A DNA stretch of 64,000 bases from an uncultured Clostridia bacterium (GCA_934777505.1 CAKVNM010000003.1:62001-126000); one strand, 5' to 3'. Positions 24,717-33,240 are shown, counted from the stretch's first letter. A program made the numbers and translations. The notes: a model not told the origin generated them from the sequence alone.

Positions 24717-25021
24717 TTTTTAGATTTTTTTATTTCACAAGTTTATGACTTTGATTTTAATGCTTCCAAAAGCCATAAACAAATTTACAATTTAATCTTT
24801 ATTTAACCACAAAATATGTATACTAATGTTCAATATTTCAACTATATTTTTCTTTGTAGATTCAAACACTTTAAATAGTTTTAAAAATGTTTTTAAATAT
24901 TAGACAACTATGTTTGCGTTTAAAGTCGTTTTACATTAAACTGCATCAAAACTCTATCTTAAAAAATCCGCATTTTAAAACAAGTTTATCAATTAAAGTT
25001 TATTATTTTCTTTTGTTATGA
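24717..25021 (+). other. AT-rich intergenic stretch before truA
   Basis: About 300 nt with no credible ORF or RNA beyond the truA promoter at its 3' end. Confidence 0.5.
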
Positions 25022-25027
25022 TATAAT
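25019..25027 (+). promoter_or_regulatory. truA extended -10 promoter (leaderless type)
   Basis: TG-A-TATAAT, ending 6 nt before the truA ATG; no SD site. Confidence 0.75.
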
Positions 25028-25033
25028 AAAAAC

Positions 25034-25771
25034 ATGAACAGATATCTAATCACAATGCAATATCTTGGAAAAAACTATTTTGGCTTTCAAAAACAGCCTA
25101 ATTTTTCCAACACAATTCAACAAATAATCGAAGACGCAATGCAAAAACTTTTCAATCAAAAGGTTGAAATTTTTGCTAGTGGCAGAACCGATGCGGGAGT
25201 TAGTGCTTTTGCTCAAACTGCTCATTTTGATGTTGAAACAACAATTCCAGATATCAAAATTCCGTTTGCACTCAACGAACTTTTGCCAGACGACATAAAG
25301 ATAACTTCTTGCAAGCAGGTGGATAACAACTTTCACGCTAGGTTTGATGTTAAGAAAAAAACTTATGTCTACAAACTGTATTTTAGCGAGCAAATGCTTC
25401 CGTTTTTTGAAAACGATAGCCTTTGGCTAAAAAAACAGCCAAACATAAAGTTAATGAAGGATTGTGCAAAAAAACTAGAAGGCAAACACAACTTTAAATG
25501 CTTTATGAGCAGTGGCGGTCAGCAAAAAACTTTTGAAAGAATAATTTATTATATCGACATTCAGCAATCAGGCAATCAAATAACAATCGAAGTTTGCGGA
25601 AATGGCTTTTTGTATAATATGGTTAGGATTATCGTTGGAACGCTAATCGAAGTTGGCTATAAAAAGAAGACGACTAATGATGTTTTGCTAGCCTTAGAAA
25701 AGCAGGACAGAACCATGGCGGGCTACCTTGTTCCAGCAAAAGGGTTGTATCTTAAAGAAGTAAAATATTAA
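25034..25771 (+). CDS. truA: tRNA pseudouridine(38-40) synthase TruA
   Basis: 245 residues, full length. The catalytic aspartate D53 lies in ASGRTDAGV, and the family blocks ALNELLPDDI, NNFHARFDVKKKTYVYKL and GNGFLYNMVRIIVGTL are all present. TruA converts uridines 38-40 of the tRNA anticodon arm to pseudouridine. The ATG is 6 nt downstream of a TATAAT box with no SD site, so the message is predicted to be leaderless. In many Bacillota truA sits just upstream of rplM-rpsI, as here. Confidence 0.95.
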   Translation: MNRYLITMQYLGKNYFGFQKQPNFSNTIQQIIEDAMQKLFNQKVEIFASGRTDAGVSAFAQTAHFDVETTIPDIKIPFALNELLPDDIKITSCKQVDNNFHARFDVKKKTYVYKLYFSEQMLPFFENDSLWLKKQPNIKLMKDCAKKLEGKHNFKCFMSSGGQQKTFERIIYYIDIQQSGNQITIEVCGNGFLYNMVRIIVGTLIEVGYKKKTTNDVLLALEKQDRTMAGYLVPAKGLYLKEVKY

Positions 25772-25859
25772 AAATTTGGGATATAATTTGATTGTAGTTA
25801 GCACCTATAAATCAAATAGAAAATGCTTTAATTTTTTGATAAATAATTTTGATTTTTAC

Positions 25860-25888
25860 TTGACAACAAGTGCAAATTATTATAAAAT
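25860..25888 (+). promoter_or_regulatory. rplM-rpsI promoter
   Basis: TTGACA, 17-nt spacer, TAAAAT, immediately before a terminator-like hairpin. Confidence 0.75.
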
Positions 25889-25919
25889 AAAACCGTCTTA
25901 AATTTTAAGCGGTTTTTTT
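25889..25919 (+). terminator. Terminator-like hairpin at the start of the rplM leader
   Basis: AAAACCG-T-CTTAAA pairs with TTTAAG-CGGTTTT, followed by a T run. It begins 1 nt after the rplM -10 box, so it probably ends truA transcripts; an attenuator role is less likely because the transcript would start inside the 5' arm. Confidence 0.65.
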
Positions 25920-25989
25920 GTGGTCTAGCCCATCACATTAGCCAAGGTGAGTTTAAAGTTTTTGGAGAATATTTTAGGAGAAAATTTAG
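25920..25989 (+). promoter_or_regulatory. rplM 5' leader, possible L13-type leader
   Basis: The 70-nt leader contains a TCAC...GTGA stem around ATTAGCCAAG and ends with TTTTAGGAG. Bacillota often have an autoregulatory L13 leader here; I cannot confirm the consensus by eye. Confidence 0.3.
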
Positions 25990-26433
25990 ATGAAAACATA
26001 TATGCCAAAAGAAGCAGACATCCAAAGAAAATGGTATGTTGTTGACGCTAGCGGAATGCCACTAGGTAGAGTTGCTAGTCAAGTTGCTTCTATTTTAAAA
26101 GGAAAACACAAACCAACTTATGCTCCTCATGTTGACACAGGAGATTATGTTATCGTTGTTAACACAGACAAGATTGTATTAACAGGTAAAAAACTTGAAC
26201 AAAAAATCCACTTCCAAGCAACAGGATATATCGGTAATGCAAAATATGTTCAATACAAGGAAATGATGGAAAAGCGTAGTGACGAAGCACTTAGACTTGC
26301 AGTTAAGGGTATGCTTCCAAAGAACACTCTTGGTAGAAAGATGATTAAGAAACTTAAAATCTACAAAGGTGCAGAACACAATCACGAAGCACAACAACCA
26401 GAAGTTTTAACACTTAAAGGAGGCGTAAGATAA
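25990..26433 (+). CDS. rplM: 50S ribosomal protein L13
   Basis: 147 residues. WYVVDASGMPLGRVASQVA, the KHKPTYAPHVDTGD block and the C-terminal GAEHNHEAQQPE are diagnostic for bacterial uL13. A strong TTTTAGGAG SD site precedes the ATG. It forms an operon with rpsI, which starts 1 nt after the stop. Codon use is the most biased in the window, as expected for a ribosomal protein. Confidence 0.97.
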   Translation: MKTYMPKEADIQRKWYVVDASGMPLGRVASQVASILKGKHKPTYAPHVDTGDYVIVVNTDKIVLTGKKLEQKIHFQATGYIGNAKYVQYKEMMEKRSDEALRLAVKGMLPKNTLGRKMIKKLKIYKGAEHNHEAQQPEVLTLKGGVR

Positions 26434-26434
26434 T

Positions 26435-26851
26435 ATGGCTACTAAGAAAGTTGAAAAGAAAAATCTTCAACCACTTAACACTGGTAGAAGAAAAATGAGT
26501 GTTGCTCGTGTTAGAATTACACCTAATGGCAGTGGTAAAATTGTTATTAACGACAGAGAAATGAGTGACTACTTTGGTCTTGGAACACTTCAACAAATCG
26601 TAAAACAACCACTTGTTTTAACAGGTAACGAAAACAAAATGGATGTTACTGTTAATGTTTGCGGTGGTGGTCTAACAGGTCAAGCAGGTGCAATCCGTCA
26701 CGGTATTGCAAGAGCCCTTGTTGAATACAACGAACAATACAGAGCAGAACTCAAAAAAGCAGGCTTCTTGTCAAGAGATAGCCGTGTTAAAGAAAGAAAA
26801 AAATACGGTCTCAAAAAAGCAAGAAAAGCACCACAATACAGCAAGAGATAA
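26435..26851 (+). CDS. rpsI: 30S ribosomal protein S9
   Basis: 138 residues. NTGRRKMSVARVRI, VNVCGGGLTGQAGAIRHGIARAL and the C-terminal SRDSRVKERKKYGLKKARKAPQYSKR tail are characteristic of uS9; the final Lys-Arg contacts P-site tRNA. Its AAGGAGG SD site lies inside the end of rplM, and the genes are separated by a single base. A strong terminator follows. Confidence 0.97.
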   Translation: MATKKVEKKNLQPLNTGRRKMSVARVRITPNGSGKIVINDREMSDYFGLGTLQQIVKQPLVLTGNENKMDVTVNVCGGGLTGQAGAIRHGIARALVEYNEQYRAELKKAGFLSRDSRVKERKKYGLKKARKAPQYSKR

Positions 26852-26867
26852 TATTTGCAGTTTTATC

Positions 26868-26898
26868 AAAACGGGAAGTTTATTCTTCCCGTTTTTTT
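26868..26898 (+). terminator. Terminator of rplM-rpsI
   Basis: AAACGGGAAG / CTTCCCGTTT arms followed by a T run. Confidence 0.92.
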
Positions 26899-27012
26899 GT
26901 GCAAAAATTTTTAAGTAATAAAGTTAAAATCTAGTTCTTCATTTTCAAAAGAGTTTCAAATAAATTTTGCTACATATTTTTACTTAATTTTGTGCGGTGA
27001 TATGCTTTTTAT

Positions 27013-27041
27013 TTGACAGATTTTGCACTTCCTAATAAAAT
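27013..27041 (+). promoter_or_regulatory. Promoter of the LRR surface protein
   Basis: TTGACA, 17-nt spacer, TAAAAT. Confidence 0.85.
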
Positions 27042-27048
27042 ATTTATA

Positions 27049-27070
27049 AGCCAAAATGTTTGTTTTGGCT
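27049..27070 (+). promoter_or_regulatory. 5'-end hairpin in the surface-protein mRNA
   Basis: AGCCAAAA / TTTTGGCT, perfect 8-bp stem with a 6-nt loop, located exactly at the predicted transcription start. No T tract follows. Such 5' stems usually protect mRNA from decay. Confidence 0.55.
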
Positions 27071-27103
27071 AGCAAAAGAAATTTTAATTTTTAGGATGAA
27101 AGT

Positions 27104-29842
27104 ATGGATAAAAAAATTGATAGTTATTTTAAAGAAAAAGGCAAGTTGGTTTTAATAATTCTTGCCATGCTAGTTTTGGCAATGGGAGGTATTTGGGTTT
27201 CCAAAGCGTTCTTTTCTGACACTGGCAACAAGAGCGGAAGTTCAAAAGTTCAGTTTGGAACAGTCGATATCTCCGCAGATGGTGGAAGCGATAGTGCAAC
27301 CAGCATTTTTAAAATAACAGACATAGAAGGAGAAACTTCGTCAATCATGCCGGGAACAACAATCAGTTCTAGCGTTAGAGTTAGAAACATTGGCACAGTT
27401 GATTGCTACTATCTTGTTTGCTTTATTTGTAACAACAATGTGCTTGCTTCCAGTTTTAACAACGACTATTTCTACAACACGGCTTCATCAACAGTTACAA
27501 AGAGCACGCTTGACAACAAACTTTGTGGCTCGCTCTCTGCAAATCAAAATCAAACCCTAAATGTTAGTTTAACAGTTAGTACAAGTTTGATTGAAGATGA
27601 CTTAACCAGCCATGATGCAAAAATTACTTGCGTGGTTTATGCTGTTCAAAAAGAACATATAACAGAGCAAAAAGCATACTACTTGCTTCAATCTAAAAAA
27701 AGTGCAGACTACCCAGACTCTAAAAATATTATGCTCTACAATGCTGATATGACATGGGCGGGCGACACAACTTCAAACACAAGTAGCGTAAAACTTGTCT
27801 ACACAGACGCTTCAAAATCACAGTTCTATCTTGATGCAACTTCACTCAGCAGTGACACAACAAATGAACAAGGCGAAGACCTGTACTGCTTTTCAAATCA
27901 ACCATACGATTCATCATTATTCGCAATCAAATATGCAACCACAGATGGCTCATATCTTGCAAAACTATCAACTGCAAACAACTATGACCTAACTTATAAT
28001 CTAAGTTCAAAATATGTTTACGACACACCAGACTATGCCATGAACTTGTACCCAGTGTTCTTAACACCAAACGCTGGCGATAATGATTCATCAAAAAACA
28101 CTTATGTTAAAGGCACAAGCGATTATGTTATCTATTCAAAAGACTCAACCGAAGTTCCACTAACTGCATTCAATCGTCACGATGCAATCAAGGCAGTTGT
28201 TCTTCCAAACACAATCACAAAAGTTAACAAAGGTGCATTTAATAGATGCACAAGTTTGAAATACTTAACATTCCCAACAAGCAATTTGACAAGTCTTGGA
28301 ACTCAATCTTTTTCGTTTACATCAAGTCTTGAATATGTTTATTTCCCAGAATGTATCAATAACTTTGCTGACACAACATCAGGTACAGGAGCATTTGCTG
28401 TTTCTGGACTTAAATCAGTTTATCTAAATACAAATATTGAAAATTTAAGTGGTGCATTTATGGGACAGTCTTCACAGGAATCATACTTAACAGAAGTAAC
28501 TTTTGGTCCAAAGTGTACATATATTAAAAATGCTTTCGGTTCATTCTATAATTTGCCAAAATTGAAAAAGGTTACATTTACAAATATTAAATCAATTACT
28601 AATGCAACTCAAACCTTTAGATATGATTCTGCACTAGAATCAATAGATTTTGGAGACTCTTTGGAAACTTTTGATGGTTCTAGTCCTTTTAGTAAAATGT
28701 CAAATCTTACAACACTGGATTTTGGTGATAACCTAAAAACACTTAATTCAAATCTATTATGTTATCAAACCCCAAAATTATCCAATGTCAATTTTGGTAG
28801 TTCATTAACCACTCTATTTGGAACAAGCTTATTTCAAGAAAGTGCTTTAACGACAATTAACCTACCTAATACGCTTACAAAAATGGGAACATTATTGTTT
28901 CATCAGAGCAATATCACAGGCAATGTTGCTGTTCCGGGGAATTGCGTATTTGATACTGACTCAAATGGTCCTTTCCTTTCGGCTCAAAAAATAACAAGTT
29001 TGTCACTAAAAAATGAATCAGGCAATCCTATTAAAGAATCTAAACTATATGTTGAAAGAGATGGTGTTTTGTATAAAAAACTTAGTGACGGCACATTAAG
29101 ACTAGAAGCATTCCCATCAGGAAGAACTGGCGTATTAAATATTGCCAAAGATGTAACTCAACTTAGAAGATTTGAAGTGGAAGACCCACATTATATTACT
29201 AAATACATTGTTGAAGAGGGCAATCCATCGTTCAAGACTGATAGTTATGGTGTTCTGTTTAATGCATCAGGTACTCAACTTAGAGCATTTCCAAAAAGTT
29301 CAAGTTTAACATCATACGCTGTTCCAAATGGCGTAACAGAAATTTACTCATTAGTTAGTTTGAACCCCATTGCATTAACTGTTCCATCAACTCTTACATC
29401 ATTCCCAGGTTGTGCAATGCAAGAATCAAAAGTTAAGAGTATTAATTCTAGTGTTGATGGTGTAGCAGATTTATCCAACACAAAGATTACTTTTGTAGGC
29501 TACAAATCTTTGGAATACGCCGTAAATCTAAAACACATAATCTTGCCAAGCACTTGCTCGGAAATTCAATCGGGTGCGTTCCACTATTCTGGAATTAATG
29601 AAATCACAACTTACTATAACGGAAAAGTTAAATTAACAAACAATCAAGGCTATGTTTCTTCTGGCGACTTGTTAGCAAGTACTGGTTATGACGGAACAAA
29701 ATACAACGGCATTACAAAATTGCATATTCTAAGTACTCTTTCGTCTAGTATTTACTCGGCAGATAGCGAATGGAATGTGTACATTTCAAGCACAGGTAGC
29801 AAGCCAAAACTAACTGTTAGCACTGATGTTACAGCAATGTAA
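27104..29842 (+). CDS. Surface protein: TasA-like N-terminal domain plus BspA-type leucine-rich repeats
   Basis: 912 residues. An N-terminal hydrophobic helix (about 15-37) ends in SKAFFSDTGNKSG, reminiscent of TasA/camelysin-type proteins processed by SipW-like signal peptidases. It is followed by VQFGTVDIS and a beta domain to about residue 180. From about 340 onward are BspA-type LRR_5 repeats (VVLPNTITKVNKGAFNRC, LKYLTFP, TINLPNTLTKMG), known from surface proteins of host-associated bacteria. No C-terminal sorting signal is visible. It is driven by a strong promoter with a 5' hairpin. Codon use shifts between about 28430 and 29460 (AAT and TTA more common), suggesting that the repeat region is mosaic. 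Adhesion is an inference. Confidence 0.8.
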   Translation: MDKKIDSYFKEKGKLVLIILAMLVLAMGGIWVSKAFFSDTGNKSGSSKVQFGTVDISADGGSDSATSIFKITDIEGETSSIMPGTTISSSVRVRNIGTVDCYYLVCFICNNNVLASSFNNDYFYNTASSTVTKSTLDNKLCGSLSANQNQTLNVSLTVSTSLIEDDLTSHDAKITCVVYAVQKEHITEQKAYYLLQSKKSADYPDSKNIMLYNADMTWAGDTTSNTSSVKLVYTDASKSQFYLDATSLSSDTTNEQGEDLYCFSNQPYDSSLFAIKYATTDGSYLAKLSTANNYDLTYNLSSKYVYDTPDYAMNLYPVFLTPNAGDNDSSKNTYVKGTSDYVIYSKDSTEVPLTAFNRHDAIKAVVLPNTITKVNKGAFNRCTSLKYLTFPTSNLTSLGTQSFSFTSSLEYVYFPECINNFADTTSGTGAFAVSGLKSVYLNTNIENLSGAFMGQSSQESYLTEVTFGPKCTYIKNAFGSFYNLPKLKKVTFTNIKSITNATQTFRYDSALESIDFGDSLETFDGSSPFSKMSNLTTLDFGDNLKTLNSNLLCYQTPKLSNVNFGSSLTTLFGTSLFQESALTTINLPNTLTKMGTLLFHQSNITGNVAVPGNCVFDTDSNGPFLSAQKITSLSLKNESGNPIKESKLYVERDGVLYKKLSDGTLRLEAFPSGRTGVLNIAKDVTQLRRFEVEDPHYITKYIVEEGNPSFKTDSYGVLFNASGTQLRAFPKSSSLTSYAVPNGVTEIYSLVSLNPIALTVPSTLTSFPGCAMQESKVKSINSSVDGVADLSNTKITFVGYKSLEYAVNLKHIILPSTCSEIQSGAFHYSGINEITTYYNGKVKLTNNQGYVSSGDLLASTGYDGTKYNGITKLHILSTLSSSIYSADSEWNVYISSTGSKPKLTVSTDVTAM

Positions 29843-29918
29843 ATAACAAACTAACTTTTCAAAGCATATTTGCTTTATATGGTTACAAAACTTATCGTGC
29901 TTTAAAATTTGCTAATTA

Positions 29919-29950
29919 AAAGAATCCACTAAAAAGTGGATTTTTTTTAT
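29919..29950 (+). terminator. Terminator after the LRR protein
   Basis: AATCCACT / AGTGGATT with a 4-nt loop and eight T residues. Confidence 0.88.
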
Positions 29951-30110
29951 ATTAATGTGTTATTTTATATTTTTTGATAAAACTAATTATAAATATACCA
30001 ATTTATAGATAATATCAAACATTTTATGTGCTTTACACATTATTGTAAAATAGGGCTAGGTTTTTTGTCAATATAAAAAGGTTGTGTATTTTTTGGGGAA
30101 GTGGAGTATT
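29951..30110. other. Intergenic stretch with nothing recognised
   Basis: AT-rich, no ORF with an SD site and no clear structure between two terminators. Confidence 0.5.
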
Positions 30111-30140
30111 AAAAAAAGGAGTGGTAAAACTCCTTAAAAA
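30111..30140 (-). terminator. Terminator of the zinc-ribbon membrane protein gene
   Basis: AAGGAGT / ACTCCTT arms; on the minus strand a T run follows. Confidence 0.75.
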
Positions 30141-30161
30141 TGATAGACTGTTTTTGTGAAC

Positions 30162-30461
30162 TTAACATGTTGCTGCTACTGCAATAATCATTACTAAAAA
30201 ATATAAGACTGCTGGAACAATTAAAGAATATAGCCAACCTTTTAAAAAGGTTGTTCTTGAAACAGTGCCTTGTGGATATGAGCATATTCCAATGATTAAA
30301 CCAATCAACCCAATCAAAACACCAAGCCAAAAGCCAAGCGTGGTTTTGTTTTCTTTGTACTCCGCTTTTTCGGCAATCGGCGTGTCCTTAACTCTAACTC
30401 CGCAATGAGTGCAGATTTCTGCATTGTCGTTAATTTTTTCTCCGCAATTTTTACAAAACAT
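30162..30461 (-). CDS. Small zinc-ribbon membrane protein
   Basis: 99 residues. It opens with MFCKNCGEKINDNAEICTHC, a double CxxC zinc ribbon, then a linker and two hydrophobic segments (about 42-60 and 75-97). This zinc_ribbon_2-plus-transmembrane layout is common in Bacillota and usually unannotated. A GGAGG SD site precedes the ATG. It is divergent from a Cro/CI-type regulator gene, with overlapping promoters and two palindromes between them, so the regulator may control it. The molecular role is unknown. Confidence 0.8.
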   Translation of the reverse strand: MFCKNCGEKINDNAEICTHCGVRVKDTPIAEKAEYKENKTTLGFWLGVLIGLIGLIIGICSYPQGTVSRTTFLKGWLYSLIVPAVLYFLVMIIAVAATC

Positions 30462-30483
30462 ACTTTTCCTCCGTTTAAAATTT

Positions 30484-30516
30484 TTGTATATGGTTATTAT
30501 ACAAGTAGATTTCTAC
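30484..30516. promoter_or_regulatory. Two palindromes in the divergent promoter region (candidate regulator operators)
   Basis: TTGTATA-7 nt-TATACAA (30484-30504) and GTAGATTTCTAC (30505-30516) lie side by side. The minus-strand TATAAT (30496-30501) is within the first palindrome, and the plus-strand TATAAT (30517-30522) abuts the second. Confidence 0.55.
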
Positions 30517-30522
30517 TATAAT
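30517..30522 (+). promoter_or_regulatory. -10 box of the small regulator gene (leaderless type)
   Basis: TATAAT ends 6 nt before the ATG at 30529; no SD site. Confidence 0.7.
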
Positions 30523-30528
30523 TTTTAT

Positions 30529-30729
30529 ATGAAATTCAAAGAGCGTTTAAAGGAACTAAGGCTGGAAAAATCTCTTTCACAAAGTCAACTAGCAAAGCAA
30601 ATTGGAGTAACGCAAAAGGCGATTGATTTTTGGGAAAAGGGTATCAACGAGCCAAAAGCGAGTTATTTGTTTGCGCTGGCGCAATTTTTTGGTGTACCAA
30701 GTGATTATTTGCTTGGGCTTGTGGATTAA
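30529..30729 (+). CDS. Small Cro/CI (XRE)-type transcriptional regulator
   Basis: 66 residues from the ATG at 30529, chosen because the TATAAT ends 6 nt upstream. The protein is a bare helix-turn-helix: FKERLKELRLEKSLSQSQLAK, IGVTQKAIDFWEKG, PKASYLFALAQFFGVPSDYLLGL. There is no effector or dimerisation domain. Proteins of this type often repress their own promoter and a divergent neighbour; two palindromes sit between it and the zinc-ribbon gene. The predicted mRNA has no leader. Confidence 0.88.
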   Translation: MKFKERLKELRLEKSLSQSQLAKQIGVTQKAIDFWEKGINEPKASYLFALAQFFGVPSDYLLGLVD

Positions 30730-30785
30730 TGGCAAAATTGTTTTAAAAATAGTATAAATATGATATAATTTTGTTAGGAGAATTT

Positions 30786-31736
30786 ATGGAAAACGAAGAA
30801 ATTTATGATTTGATTATTGTTGGTGGTGGGCCTGCTGGGTTCACTGCAGGAATATATGCGGGCAGAGCAAGACTTAAAACTTTGCTCTTTGAAAAGTATG
30901 TTTTCGGGGGTCAGGTGACTAGCACTTATGAAATCAAAAATTACCCCGGTTTTGATTTTATCACTGGTCCAGAACTCACAGACCGTATGCTTGCTCAAAC
31001 CAAAGGTTGTGGCGTGGAAATCATCAACGACTGTGTTATGGATTTTGATTTTAAAGACGAAATCAAGGTTGTAAAAACCGAATATAGTGGCAACTTTAAG
31101 TGCAGAGCAGTCATTCTTGCAATGGGAGCAGAAGCACGAAAACTTGGTGCAAAAAACGAAGACAAGTTGCTAAATAAAGGTGTTTCATATTGTGCAGTGT
31201 GCGATGGAGCGCTTTTCAAAGACAAAGTTGTTGCAGTTGTTGGCGGTGGCGATAGTGCACTCGAAGACGCAAACTATCTTTGCGGAATTGCAAAAAGGGT
31301 TTACTTGATTCATAGGCGTGATGAGTTTAGAGCACAGCAAATTTTGCAAGACGGAATATTTGAACTCGCCAAAACAGACAAACTCGACTTGGTTCTAAGC
31401 AGTGCGGTTGACGAAGTGCTTGGCGAAGACCATGTTACAGGCATAAAAGTTAAGGACCTAAAAACTGGCGAGATTAATACCCTTGATGTTGACGGACTTT
31501 TTATAACTGTTGGCAGAGAGCCAGACACTGTTTCGATTGACGCAGTCGCAAAGGACGAAAAGGGTTATGTTCTAACAAACGAGAGCATGGAAACCAACAT
31601 TAGCGGAGTTTTTGCAGTTGGCGATTGCAGAAAAAAAGAACTAAGACAGATTGTAACCGCTTGTGCAGATGGAGCGATTGCTGGCACAAAAGCAAATATT
31701 TTTGTAAAGGCACAAAAACGTAAGCAAAGTGCATAA
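30786..31736 (+). CDS. trxB: Thioredoxin-disulfide reductase
   Basis: 316 residues from the ATG at 30786, 6 nt after a TTAGGAG SD site. FAD motif VGGGPAGFTAGIYAGRA, the YPGFDFITG block, redox pair CAVC (in SYCAVCDGALF), NADPH motif VGGGDSALEDANYL and the C-terminal AVGDCRKKELRQIVTACADGAIAG are all in place. The enzyme reduces thioredoxin with NADPH in the cytoplasm. No thioredoxin gene is in the window. Extended -10 TG-A-TATAAT precedes the gene. Confidence 0.95.
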   Translation: MENEEIYDLIIVGGGPAGFTAGIYAGRARLKTLLFEKYVFGGQVTSTYEIKNYPGFDFITGPELTDRMLAQTKGCGVEIINDCVMDFDFKDEIKVVKTEYSGNFKCRAVILAMGAEARKLGAKNEDKLLNKGVSYCAVCDGALFKDKVVAVVGGGDSALEDANYLCGIAKRVYLIHRRDEFRAQQILQDGIFELAKTDKLDLVLSSAVDEVLGEDHVTGIKVKDLKTGEINTLDVDGLFITVGREPDTVSIDAVAKDEKGYVLTNESMETNISGVFAVGDCRKKELRQIVTACADGAIAGTKANIFVKAQKRKQSA

Positions 31737-31744
31737 GTTTTAAT

Positions 31745-32422
31745 ATGGACTATTGTTTTGAAAACGGCAGACTTTCGATTTTTAATGATAACTTGTTGCA
31801 TGACAAGTTATTTTTGTTTGCCCTAAAAAGTGGCATTTTGAACTTATTTTCGTTTGAAGTTGACAAACCACGAATTTTAATTTGTGGCCAACTTGACATA
31901 ACAAACCAATTACAAAAAGCATTGGAAAATTTTGCCCAAGTTGAAAATATTGATATCAAAAGTTGCACATTTATTGATAGATTAGAAAAAGGGAAAACGA
32001 AGAATAATTTTGCATTTTTTGACGCCTTGCAAAATTTTGCTACATTAGTGCATTTTTTGGAGTTTGACGCTGGAATTATGCTAGGCAAAAATCATTCAAA
32101 CAAAGTTGAATTTTGCTTTGTTAGTGGTAGTGGATTTTTGCTCAGTCAAGCCAAGCAAAGTGTTATTGAAAAAACCTTAAAAAAGTATGAAATGCTAAAA
32201 AATCTTAAAAAAACCGCAAAAAAATGCAAAAAAACCGACAAAAATATTAAAAAGTATGCAAAAAATTTAAAAAATAAAATATTTTATTCTTGGAGTTATA
32301 TGTTTCAACAACAAAGATTCAAAAAATTGTTAACAAGGTTAAATCAAAAATCAGCCCTAGAAAAGCAAATTTTTATGCGTCAAAATTTGGAGCAAACAAG
32401 CAAATTATTAGAATATATTTAA
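31745..32422 (+). CDS. Degenerate phosphoglucosamine-mutase (GlmM) domain-I-like protein
   Basis: 225 residues, starting 8 nt after trxB with no clear SD site. I read it as a remnant of the N-terminal domain of GlmM-type phosphohexomutases. KPRILICGQLDITNQLQKAL aligns with the family's KPRVLIGRDTRISG.ML..AL. FDAGIMLGKNHSNKVEFCF aligns with ADAGIMISASHNP.DNGIKFF, and GSGFLLSQAKQSVIEK with GFKLS...E..IE. The phosphoserine-bearing SASHNP is changed to GKNHSN, so catalysis must be lost, and domains II-IV are absent. They are replaced by a Lys-rich helical tail (about 155-225). A pseudoenzyme or nucleic-acid-binding role is an inference. Confidence 0.5.
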   Translation: MDYCFENGRLSIFNDNLLHDKLFLFALKSGILNLFSFEVDKPRILICGQLDITNQLQKALENFAQVENIDIKSCTFIDRLEKGKTKNNFAFFDALQNFATLVHFLEFDAGIMLGKNHSNKVEFCFVSGSGFLLSQAKQSVIEKTLKKYEMLKNLKKTAKKCKKTDKNIKKYAKNLKNKIFYSWSYMFQQQRFKKLLTRLNQKSALEKQIFMRQNLEQTSKLLEYI

Positions 32423-32492
32423 CACAAAAAATTTGACTATTTGTAGCAAAATCATATATCATAAATATATCAAAAAACAAAGGAAAGAAAAT

Positions 32493-33158
32493 ATGTTTCT
32501 CATAAGAAAAAGTTGGTATGAAAAACTTGCGGACGAGTTTGAAAAACCATACTACAAAAAGTTGGAAAGTTTTTTAGATAACGAGTACAAAACCAAAACA
32601 ATATATCCAAAAGCAGAAAATGTGTTTAATAGTATCAATCAAGTTCCGCTCGAAAAAATTAGAGTTGTGATTATTGGACAAGACCCGTATCACGAACCAA
32701 ATCAAGCCCATGGTCTAAGTTTTAGCGTTGAAAATGGTGTTATGCTTCCGCCTTCGCTCAAAAACATTTTTAAGGAAATCGAAGCCGAAACGGGCATAGT
32801 TAACAAAAGCGGAAATCTAATCAAGTGGGCAAAACAAGGCGTGCTACTATTAAACACTGTTTTGACAGTTGAAAGGGGCAAAGCGAACTCTCACAAAGGC
32901 ATGGGCTGGGAAAATATCACCACAAAAATTATTAAAATAATCAACGAACAAAACACTCCAATCGTGTTCTTGCTTTGGGGTAGTCAGGCACAAAGTTTTG
33001 CAAAATATTTGAACAACCCCCATCACCTTGTGTTAAAGTGTGCTCACCCAAGTCCTTTGTCGGCGTTCAACGGATTTTTTGGATGTAATCACTTTGTAAA
33101 AGCAAACGAATTTTTAACCAGTCACAATGTTCAGCCAATAGATTGGTCGACAGACTAA
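32493..33158 (+). CDS. ung: Uracil-DNA glycosylase, family 1
   Basis: 221 residues from the ATG at 32493, preceded by an AAAGGAAAG SD site. VVIIGQDPYHEPNQAHGLSFS contains the catalytic aspartate D64. LLLNTVLTVE, VFLLWGSQAQ and CAHPSPLS (catalytic histidine region) complete the family-1 signature. The enzyme removes uracil from DNA as the first step of base-excision repair. It is apparently monocistronic. Confidence 0.95.
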   Translation: MFLIRKSWYEKLADEFEKPYYKKLESFLDNEYKTKTIYPKAENVFNSINQVPLEKIRVVIIGQDPYHEPNQAHGLSFSVENGVMLPPSLKNIFKEIEAETGIVNKSGNLIKWAKQGVLLLNTVLTVERGKANSHKGMGWENITTKIIKIINEQNTPIVFLLWGSQAQSFAKYLNNPHHLVLKCAHPSPLSAFNGFFGCNHFVKANEFLTSHNVQPIDWSTD

Positions 33159-33186
33159 AATATTTTTAGCAAATTAAAATTGACTA

Positions 33187-33215
33187 TTTACATTTGCAAT
33201 TTGTTGTGATAAAAT
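33187..33215 (+). promoter_or_regulatory. Promoter of the DUF2726-like gene
   Basis: TTTACA, 17-nt spacer, extended -10 TG-A-TAAAAT; AAGGAG SD site follows. Confidence 0.7.
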
Positions 33216-33240
33216 ATACACGAAATATAAGGAGAATATT

